A stretch of DNA of 64,000 nt. Origin: Mycoplasmopsis arginini. Its GTDB lineage: Bacteria; Bacillota_I; Bacilli_A; Mycoplasmatales; Metamycoplasmataceae. Below are positions 56,400 to 64,000 of the stretch, piece after piece (the first letter of the stretch is position 1; the number at the start of each line of letters is the position of its first letter). Under the pieces are notes generated by a model, which saw nothing but the letters and a program-made list of their open reading frames with translations, was not told the DNA's origin and made no database searches. Both the position numbers and the translations under genes were made by a program. The stretch covers positions 124,001 through 188,000 of the forward strand of contig NZ_LR215044.1 in the NCBI RefSeq assembly GCF_900660725.1, read 5' to 3'.

Positions 56400-57452
56400 A
56401 TGGAATTAGAACATATTTGTGATTTGAGACACGTTGAATTACATGGCAAAAATTTTGGTGAAGAAATTTCTTATTATTTAGAAAAATTTTCAATTTCACA
56501 AAAAGAATTAGCTCAACGTTTAGGATTAAGTACGCAATATATTTATATTATTATAAATAGCAAAGTTAACGTTAATTTGAGTATGTCGATTATTGAAGGA
56601 ATGGAAAATGTTTTTAACTTAGAATTAGGAACATTATCTGAAGTGTATTCAATTTACGCTAATAAAGAAAGAGTTGAAAACGAAAATATTGAAGAATTGC
56701 TTAAAAATTATGGAGAGGATTTTATTATCGCTAATCCAAGTCTTCCTTTAATAAGTAATATTAAATTAACTAAAGATATGCCAGTAAGTAAAAAACTTAT
56801 GATGATGAACAGATTTTATGGTGTAGCTGATTTAAAAAATTATAGTCAATATTTAAAAGAAAATGCCTTAGCTGATGAAAGTGTTTATGCAAATCCTAAT
56901 AGTAAGGTTTGAATAAGATTCTGTGAACTTTCAGTTTTAGATGCAATAAAAAATAAAAAAATAGGTGTTTTTAGAAAAAATACTTTTGAACTTATATATC
57001 GCAAGGTTGTAAAAATTATTTGCAATGAGAATAAAGAATTTAAAGAAAAAATTGAAGAATTACAATCATATCTTTTAACAAAAGGAATAATTTTAATTAC
57101 AATGCCTTTTATTGAAAAAAGTGATATAGCCGCAATTACTTTTCAAAAAGGTGCAGTAAGATTAATCTTTGTTTCAGATATTTTTAATTGCGAAGCATTT
57201 ATATTTAATTACATTTTGCATGAAATTACACATTGTTTCTTTGCTAATAAAGATGAAAAACAAATTGATGAAATATATGTTAATACATATTATGAGATCA
57301 AAGAGAAATTTAATTTAAAGTATAAAGGAATTGATGATGCATTGAAAGCTCGCAAACAATGCTTTGAAATTAATCACAAAGAACGCAAAGGTGAATTTTG
57401 TGATATCAAAAAAGAAGTATTTTTAAAATATAAGAAAGTTTCTTTTAATTAA
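56400..57452 (+). CDS. XRE-type HTH protein with ImmA/IrrE-like zinc peptidase domain
   Basis: 350 residues, one TGA as Trp. Residues 20-75 form a Cro/C1 helix-turn-helix (ISQKELAQRLGLSTQYIYIIINSKVNVNLSMSIIEG). The C-terminal region has LHEITHCFFANKDEKQIDEIYVN, with an HExxH zinc motif and a downstream acidic residue, as in ImmA/IrrE (COG2856) proteins. The HTH-peptidase fusion resembles HigA-like antitoxins and phage or ICE regulators, but no toxin or phage gene is near. AAGAAG precedes the ATG. It follows cdd by 10 bp, so is likely co-transcribed. Probably a DNA-binding regulator. Confidence 0.75.
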
Positions 57453-57479
57453 AAAATAAAAAATGGGGGATATTAAAAA

Positions 57480-58043
57480 ATGAATTACTATTTAATAATG
57501 GGGCATCCAACTAAGGATTCATTTAATGGAAGACTAGCAGATGCTTATGAAGAAAAATTAAAATTGTTGGGTAATCAAGTTCGTAGAGTTAATATAATTG
57601 ATTTAAATTTAAATTTAGTTTTAAACAAAAGTGGACAAACAAAAGAAAATGAAGAAATCATTAAAAACGAACAAGAAAATATAAAATGAGCCGATGAGTT
57701 GATCTTTTTCTATCCACTTTGATGAGGATCTGTACCAGCTTTATTAAAGGGGTATATTGATAATGTATTTGTTCCTGGATTTGCTTATAAATATCATAAG
57801 AATGATCCTTTATGAGATAAATTACTTAAGGGAAAAAGCGCAAGAATTTTTTCAACATGTGATGCACCTAACTTTTTTATTAAACTAATTTATAAAAATT
57901 CTGATTTTTCAATGATGAAAAGAGCGGTTTGTTGATTTACTGGAATTAAGGTAAAAGAAGCAAAAAGAATTGACAAATTATTTAAATATAATAAAGAAGA
58001 AAAACAAAAAATAATTAATAAAATAATTGAAAAAATAAAATAG
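57480..58043 (+). CDS. NAD(P)H-dependent oxidoreductase (flavodoxin-like, KefF/MdaB type)
   Basis: 187 residues with TGA as Trp. IMGHPTKDSFNGRLADAYEEKL is the flavin-binding start of the YwrO/KefF family. FFYPLWWGSVPALLKGYIDNVFVPGFAYKY is the family's most conserved block, next to the isoalloxazine ring. These enzymes reduce quinones. AATGGGGGA lies before the ATG. Third gene of the cdd cluster and followed by a terminator. Confidence 0.9.
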
Positions 58044-58071
58044 AAGTTTTTAAAATTGCTTCTATTTTTTT
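58037..58071. terminator. Bidirectional terminator
   Basis: AAAATAGAAG...CTTCTATTTT between the converging oxidoreductase and lipoprotein genes, overlapping both stop codons. Confidence 0.75.
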
Positions 58072-58630
58072 AATCTATTTCTAGGTAAACAAATTCTGTT
58101 GCTTCAACTGCCATTTTTCCTTGATATATTTTATCTGGGCAACGTAAAACATATTTTATAGCAGGTAAATCTTTATCATCTCCACGAACCATAAATTCCA
58201 TTTCTAATTTATGTCCACCTAAATATGAAAAGTTTTTATCAAAAGCAGTAGTGAATGAAAAGTATTTTTTAAACTTTGGATGTTTTTTAACATCGGAAAA
58301 TGTTTTTTCGGCAGTAAGAGCAGAACTTATTACTCCTGAATCCCCAGGATAACAATTTTTTCTTATTTCTTTAATTACTTGTTCTAGCTCATCACGACTT
58401 AATTTTTTTCCTTCAGCTGTTAAGGTGTATGAAAATGAATCTTTAACTTCTGCCAATTGTGAAGAAGATAATCTATTTCAGTTATTTATATTCGGATTTA
58501 TTCAATCGCTACTAGAACTGCCCCCCGAGTTATCAATTTGAGGTTTAGAATTATTGCATGAAATTGCCAATAATGGTAAGCTTAAAGATACTAATGAACC
58601 AATTGATAAAATTTTTGATACTCTCTTCAT
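58070..58630 (-). CDS. Small lipoprotein (unrecognised), 186 aa
   Basis: The full frame starts at 58630 (MKRVSKILSIGSLVSLSLPLLAISCNN) with a lipobox AISC; three TGA Trp codons follow in the next 40 residues. A Ser/Gly linker (DNSGGSSSSDW) leads into a compact domain with two Cys and a WNRLSSSQLAEVKDSF motif. The segment LSSSQL is similar to LLTSSQI in the lipoprotein just upstream, so they may be related. No family is recognised. Last gene of the ZIP-lipoprotein run. Confidence 0.7.
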
Positions 58631-58662
58631 AATATAATATTATAATACAGTATTTTTTTGTG

Positions 58663-59133
58663 TTATTGAATTTCTAATTTTACCATTCCTTGATATTCAA
58701 GCTCATTATTTCTATCAACACAAAGAATTTGATAAGAAATTGCAGGAGTTTGGTTATCTCATATTAATTTAAATGTATATTTGTGTGAAGATCCAAAACC
58801 ATTTAATTTATGAAAATTAAAAATAAAATTGTCTTTAAATTCGCTATTTCAATTAATAATAATTTGCGAATTACTTTTTGTATTATCTTTATTTTTTACT
58901 AATTTTTCTCATAACTCATTTAGTTTGTTTTCAGTTTCTAAATCGTTGCCTTTTTTTGTTAATTTAAATTCAAATTTATCAACAATTTCTTGAATCTGAG
59001 ATGAAGTTAAAAGTTGAACTTTTGGTTTATTTCAAGTTCCAGAATTACCATTTTTACATGAAATTGCTACTATTGGTAAAAGTGAAATAGTTGTTGTTGC
59101 TAAAATTGGTAATAATAATTTTTTCTTACTCAT
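58663..59133 (-). CDS. Small lipoprotein (unrecognised), 156 aa
   Basis: Visible only if TGA is Trp. Starts MSKKKLLLPILATTTISLLP with lipobox AISC. Then WNKPKVQLLTSSQIQEIVDKFEFKLTKKGND, a helical segment and a beta-rich C-terminus (KYTFKLIWDNQTPAISYQILCVD). ATG overlaps the stop of the big lipoprotein by one base (TAATG) with GGGAGAAA upstream, so it is coupled. It resembles the 186 aa lipoprotein downstream in layout. No recognised function. Confidence 0.7.
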
Positions 59134-61484
59134 TATTTTCTCCCTTCGTTAATTTCGATATCTTGATAATAATTTAAGTTATTTCAACCTAAAGGCTTTT
59201 TAAAGTTTTTTTGATAAACAACTTTTGAAAAACTATTGATATTTATTTGGTTTGTAAAACTCATAGAATAACTTATTAAGTTGTTGATTTCATTAATTAA
59301 TTCAGCTTGTTCTTCAATTTTTAAAGAGTAGATAAAATCAATTATTTTATTCTTAGTTTGTGTGTCAACATTATTTTCTAAACTCAAATTATTACTTATT
59401 AAAAAAACATTTAATTTAATTAATTGCTTATATATTTGTTGGTAAATTACTTTGTTTTTAGATAAAAAGTTAATTAATCTTACTAGATTATTATCATAAT
59501 TTGTTAATTGATTGTATATAAATTCAACTGTATCGCCTTGAAATAATTTAAAAGTTGATTTCTTATATATTGATTTATTTTCTTCAAAATAATAATGATA
59601 TTTTTCATAATCATCGATTTTGATTAAACTTACTTTAAATCTTGAATCAATTGAGTTTAAAATATTTTTAACTAATAATATTTTTTTATTAACTTCTTGA
59701 TTATCTTTATTAATCAAAATAGGAATATTTACGTATATATTCTCTTCATTATTTGTTTGCTTATAAAAATCATTTATTATTTTCACCAAGTTTTCTTTTA
59801 TCAAATCAAATCAAGTTGATTTTAATTTTTCTTCTTCATAAATCAGTTGAGGATTATTTAATTTATTCTTATTTTGAAATTGAAATGTATTACTTATTTT
59901 TTCATTTTCAAAATTAAAAATTATTGGCTTTGAAATTTGATTATATAAGTCTTTTATTTCTTCAACATTTATAGCACTATTATTAGCTAAAATTTTTAAA
60001 TTTTCAGGTGCTTGGCTTAATCACAAGCTTTTATTATCTTGTGTAAATGCATATTGATTAATCAAACTATTAAACAATGATTGAAAAGTTAAATTAATTG
60101 GTTTTAAATCTAATTGATTGTTTTCATTTAATCCATAATATAGCTTAATAAAATTCTTATTCATATTTTTTGAATCAATATCTGGATTTTGATTAATTAT
60201 AATTTGATTATTAAGCTCAAATCTATTGTAATTTTTTTGATAAGAAAAATTATATTTTTGATAGTTTTTTAAAATGTAATTCTTTTCGTCTAAATTTAAA
60301 GCTTCATAATCTAATTTAGAAATAATATTCTGCTTGAAAGCATTTAATGACTGTAAAGAAAAAGTTGATTGAGAAATAGGTAAAGGATTATATTCAATAG
60401 TAATTTTCTTTAACTTATTATTATTTTTTATGTAAAACTTATTTATCTCTAATTCTGTTATATTGTTATCCATTTTTGAAATAAAATAACTACCTGCATA
60501 GTAACGCTTTTGAAAATCTTTACCATAGCTGAAAAACCATTCTAGATTTTTTGAAGGATCTTTATATTTTGATTCAATAATTTCAAATGGAATTGCATCA
60601 AAATAATTGTGAATAATAAATAAGTTTTCAAAGAGCTTTTCAAAATTAATTAATGAATCATCAATAGTTTTAATAATTATTTTGTTAGTTGAAAAATCTA
60701 ATAATTTGTCAATGTCAATTTTACTTTTAATTAGGTAACTATATAAATCAAAACCATTATCTAATTTTGAATCATAATTATTATTTTTTAAAATAATTTT
60801 GTTCTTTTCAATGTAATGCTTTTTAAAATCTTTGTTTCTTAGAAGCTTAGATAATAAACCTAGTTTAAAAGATTTATGATTAATTTTATTATTTTCTTTT
60901 ACTAATTTTCCTTGATAATCGACCCAAATATCGTTCTTTTCATTTAATTCTATTTCAAACGATTTTAAACTTTTTAAACTATTTTTAAAATTATCGCTAT
61001 TTATAGATTTTTTATCGCTTGAAGGAATAAAAAGAAAAGGTGAGTTAAAACCGTTTCCTTTATCCTTTTTAGGAATAAAAACTCCTTCTTCTGGTGTTGC
61101 ATCATTATCATAATTAACTTTGTTTATCTTGTCATTGTCAAAAGCTAAAGTTTCTGTTGAGGTAATAATATTTATTTTCTTTGCTCATTCAAATTGGTAG
61201 GATAGTTCTGATGGAACTAAAACAATATTGTCTCTAAAATCAATTAGTGGTTGTTTTCTTGATTTCACACGAAAAAGTTTTGCTGAAGTTGATAAATTAA
61301 TTTTGTGTATGTTTTCACTTACATAATTATCTTCTAAATAACTAAAATCTCCATAATCATTAGCAAAGTTATTTTTTTCAATGTAATGATAAAAATCGTG
61401 ATTAAAATCATTTTTTGCGCATGATAATGAAACAAATGGCAAAACAATTGCTAATGGACTTAAAAACAATATTCTTTTATTCAT
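59133..61484 (-). CDS. Large lipoprotein of a ZIP-linked operon (unrecognised), 783 aa
   Basis: Lipobox VSLSC (18-22). The protein is Asn/Lys/Ile-rich and continuous over 784 codons with TGA as Trp. Near the N-terminus are FRVKSRKQPLIDFRDNIVLVPSELSYQFEWA and NDATPEEGVFIPKKDKGNGFNSPFLFIP, reminiscent of large OppA-like mycoplasma lipoproteins, but no clear solute-binding signature was found. AGGAGG precedes the ATG, 23 bp after the ZIP gene stop. Context suggests a part in metal uptake; that is inference. Confidence 0.65.
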
Positions 61485-61507
61485 TTTAAAACCTCCTAAA
61501 ATTAAAA

Positions 61508-62458
61508 TTAAACGTGCGCGTGAAAACTTAATAACATAATTGTTGTAACAATTGAAATACTAAAAATTATTAATGTACGATATAGAGTTTTAATATCTTT
61601 GTTTCTAATATGAATAAATTCGGGAACTAATTCAAAGATAGCTGTAAAAACAATTATTGATCCACCCATTATTAGTAATCCTGATTGAATTCATTGTAAA
61701 TTATCATTTAAAAATCTACCTGTAAAAGCACCTAAAAAAATGAACGGAATTATCAGTAAAAAGGTTAAAAAGTTATATAAAACTGCTCTTGCCCTTTTTT
61801 CCCCATATTGAATTTGTCTAAAATAAACTATTGCCATTTCAATTAAGATGTGAATAGTAAATGTTATTAAAAGCATTAATGAACTTGAAAAAGTGTTTTG
61901 AGAAGAAATAATTTTAAATATTGAATACCCAATAAAGAAACCGTCGATAATTCGGTGACTTAAAAGCATAAATATTGCTAATCAAGCTGCTTTTGGGTTA
62001 TCTATATCTTTAAAAGAAATTAAGTGATCTGAGTGGTTATGATCTTCATGACTTGAGTGTGGGTCTATCTTAGATTTCTTAATAAATAAATATCTCCCAC
62101 CAATTACTAAGGTAAATCCAATTAAGGAACTTAATCCAATTATTCCAACTATAACTAAAGTTCTATTGATTTCTGAACCAAATTTATCGCTTGAACTATG
62201 CGTAAAAGTTTTAGCAACTTCATAACCCTCTCTTAGAAAACCAAAAGCACCAATCATTAAAAACATCCCAGTTGAAAAAGCATACATGTAAATTAATGCA
62301 TTACTTTTATTAGGTTTATTTTTAACTTTAGCAAACGATAGTAAGCCCATTAAAATTAAAGGTAAAGCCATTAATATTGGAATGTAAACTAGTAAATTTA
62401 AAAACAAGGTCATTTCTAAATTGTTTTCAAATCATGTACCTTCTGGATTAATTATCAT
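61508..62458 (-). CDS. ZIP family metal transporter
   Basis: 316 residues with about eight membrane helices. The cytoplasmic loop between helices 3 and 4 is His-rich (DPHSSHEDHNHSDH), a typical metal-binding loop of ZIP proteins. HRIIDGFFIGYSIF and TIHILIEMAIVYFRQ match helices IV and V, whose His and Glu residues form the metal site, and FIFLGAFTGRFL follows. It should import Zn2+ or another divalent metal. I extended the start to 62458 because AAAGGAGAG lies 3-11 bases upstream; the shorter start at 62413 has none. Confidence 0.82.
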
Positions 62459-62559
62459 ATCTCTCCTTTCAAAAAAATAATATTTTTTATTTTTAAACTA
62501 GTCTATTAAAACTTTATTATTATACAATAATTTTATAACTATAATATAAAAAAAAGTGA

Positions 62560-62565
62560 TAAAAT
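62560..62565 (+). promoter_or_regulatory. -10 element, leaderless lipoprotein gene
   Basis: TAAAAT ends 8 bases before the ATG at 62574. Confidence 0.4.
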
Positions 62566-62573
62566 TAATAAAT

Positions 62574-64000
62574 ATGAAAATAAAAAAGCAATTATTTAAA
62601 TTATTATTAACAACTAGCATTGTGTCATTGCCTACAATTGCCTTAAGTTGTTCGCAAACGCTCAAAAAAGATATTTATCTAGACATTCAAAAAATATCTA
62701 GAGTATTTTTAAATCGTTTAACTTTAAGTCAAATTGCATCTATTGAAAAAGATAATAATATTTTTTATCATTTTGACAAAGAAGGAAAACACAATTTTGA
62801 TGATGTTAAAATCGAAAAAGGAAAATTATATTTATTGAAAAAAGATAGATGAATTGTGTATCATCCAGATTTTACTTATAAGAATAATTGAAAACAATTT
62901 GTTACTGAAAGTAATAATATTAGAATTTTTGATTCAAATGAAGCTAGTGACATTAATGATTTTTTAAACGAATATTCTTTTGATGATGTTGATTCAGCGG
63001 GAACATTTAACGATGAATGATTTACTAATTTAGCTTTAATCTATGGAAAGGATTTTAACAGAAATAGGGATCCATATTTTGAAGACTTACAAACTATTAT
63101 TTTTAGATTAAATCAAGATATAAATTTAAATTATTCAATAATGAATAGAAAATATTTGGTTAATAGTGATAAAAAAAGAACTTTATTTTCAAACTGAATT
63201 CAACCACAATATATTCAAGCAACTGCTTTTTTATCTGAAGAACATAAAATGCAACGAGAAGTGTTTGTTAACATTTTAAAACTTTACATGAACAAATTTA
63301 ATGTTAATGTTTCTTCAATTGAAATTGATTGAAAAGACACTGAAATTAAGCACTCTTATACTGGAGCTGAAGATTACATTGTTTTTAAAATTAAGAGCAT
63401 AAAAGACTGAAATAATAAGGAGTTAATGTCGGAATCAAACAAAAATAAAAAGTATTATTTAAATGGATTTAGAAATTATTCAACAAATGGAAAATTTGGA
63501 ATTGGTTTAAAACCTTTAAGAGAAAAATTCCCCTTATTTACTGATTATGTTGAAAACCCGCTTTTGATAATTAATGGGAAAGAATACTTAACTATTATTG
63601 ATAACATTAACCATTTTATCAAATCATCAACATCACCCGACTATTGAAATGCCAAAGGATTAATGTATTTATTTAATACTTTTAAAGATGAAATTTTTAC
63701 AATTAAAGTTCCAGAATATAAATCAAAAGAAGATTTAGAATATAAAATTCTTGATTTTGAATTTACAGATTATTTTGATACAAATCAATTAATAAGAGCA
63801 ATAGTTCAGGTTACAAAAAAAGATGGAACAAAAAAACTTTATTCATGAATAAGTTCTAACTTTGATGACCATGGTCACAGGCTAAAAGGTTTGATATTTA
63901 GAAATAAAAATCTTTCTTCGGTTTTACCAGAAGATATTTATTCATTCAAACCGCAAAATACTGGGTTACCTTCAAGTATAAATTTAGATGAATTTGTCGA
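62574..64000 (+). CDS. Lipoprotein, 3' end outside the window
   Basis: The first 475 codons are visible. MKIKKQLFKLLLTTSIVSLPTIALSC has a clear lipobox (ALSC). The mature part starts with a short helical region (IYLDIQKISRVFLNRLTL), then alternates beta-rich and charged stretches, with TGA Trp codons throughout. I do not recognise the family. No RBS precedes the ATG; a -10 box lies directly upstream, as for several other genes here. Divergent from the ZIP operon with 115 bp between starts. Confidence 0.7.

Overview
This window looks like a chromosomal segment of a mollicute of the Mycoplasmopsis (Mycoplasma hominis/bovis-like) type. Base composition is very AT-rich. Dozens of genes read through in-frame TGA codons at conserved tryptophan positions, so translation table 4 applies. 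Many genes start with a short N-terminal segment ending in a lipobox (typically ISC), and the window carries the mycoplasma-specific MIB-MIP immunoglobulin-cleavage locus with a linked F1-like ATPase module. I did not try to name the species. All coordinates below join the pieces that a standard-code reading would break at TGA.

Layout. 0-4.5 kb: rmuC (-), a lipoprotein, a Cof-type HAD phosphatase and an unrecognised protein. 4.5-12.5 kb: uvrA, lgt, trxB, a solute-binding-like lipoprotein and a degenerate phosphohexomutase-like protein. 12.5-20 kb: rpsD, a decayed coiled-coil gene, the SRP RNA, two conserved unknowns, uvrC, an S41-protease lipoprotein (-) and tRNA-Arg. 20-27.5 kb: an IS remnant, two tRNA-Gly genes, an azoreductase, rplK-rplA, an intact IS30-family element inserted exactly in the terminator between rplA and eno, eno (-), a DUF3196-like gene and tig.

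27.5-38 kb is one long minus-strand operon: mib, mip, then the MSC_0624, 0623, 0622 (gamma), 0621 (epsilon) and 0620 F1-like ATPase families. The catalytic alpha and beta subunits are not present next to it, and the gamma-like gene carries an in-frame TAG. 38-44.3 kb is a surface-protein and IS graveyard: a Pro/Gln/Thr tandem-repeat lipoprotein, a DUF285 lipoprotein, a second DUF31 protease and several IS30 fragments and solo ends. 44.3-47.8 kb: a DegV protein (-), tyrS and an alanine/ornithine racemase-family gene. 47.8-54.5 kb is a tandem duplication of a roughly 3.3 kb unit. Each copy has a 48-49 bp IS-like palindrome, a terminator, a poly-T tract of different length (16 and 20), a TTG start and a roughly 890-residue coiled-coil surface protein. 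54.5-58 kb: rpsP-trmD-rplS (-), cdd, an HTH/zinc-peptidase protein and a flavodoxin-fold reductase. 58-64 kb: a minus-strand operon of a ZIP metal transporter with three lipoproteins, then a divergent lipoprotein that runs off the end.

How the genes fit together. Housekeeping functions (nucleotide excision repair, ribosomal proteins, tRNAs, SRP RNA, glycolytic enolase, thioredoxin reductase, prolipoprotein modification) alternate with a large surface repertoire that Lgt would lipidate. Three putative surface proteases (S41, MIP, a second DUF31 protein) plus MIB point to host antibody and protein processing. The most notable points are the truncated MIB-MIP/F1-like module, the terminator-targeted IS30 insertion with a 20 bp duplication, and the duplicated coiled-coil genes behind poly-T tracts of unequal length.
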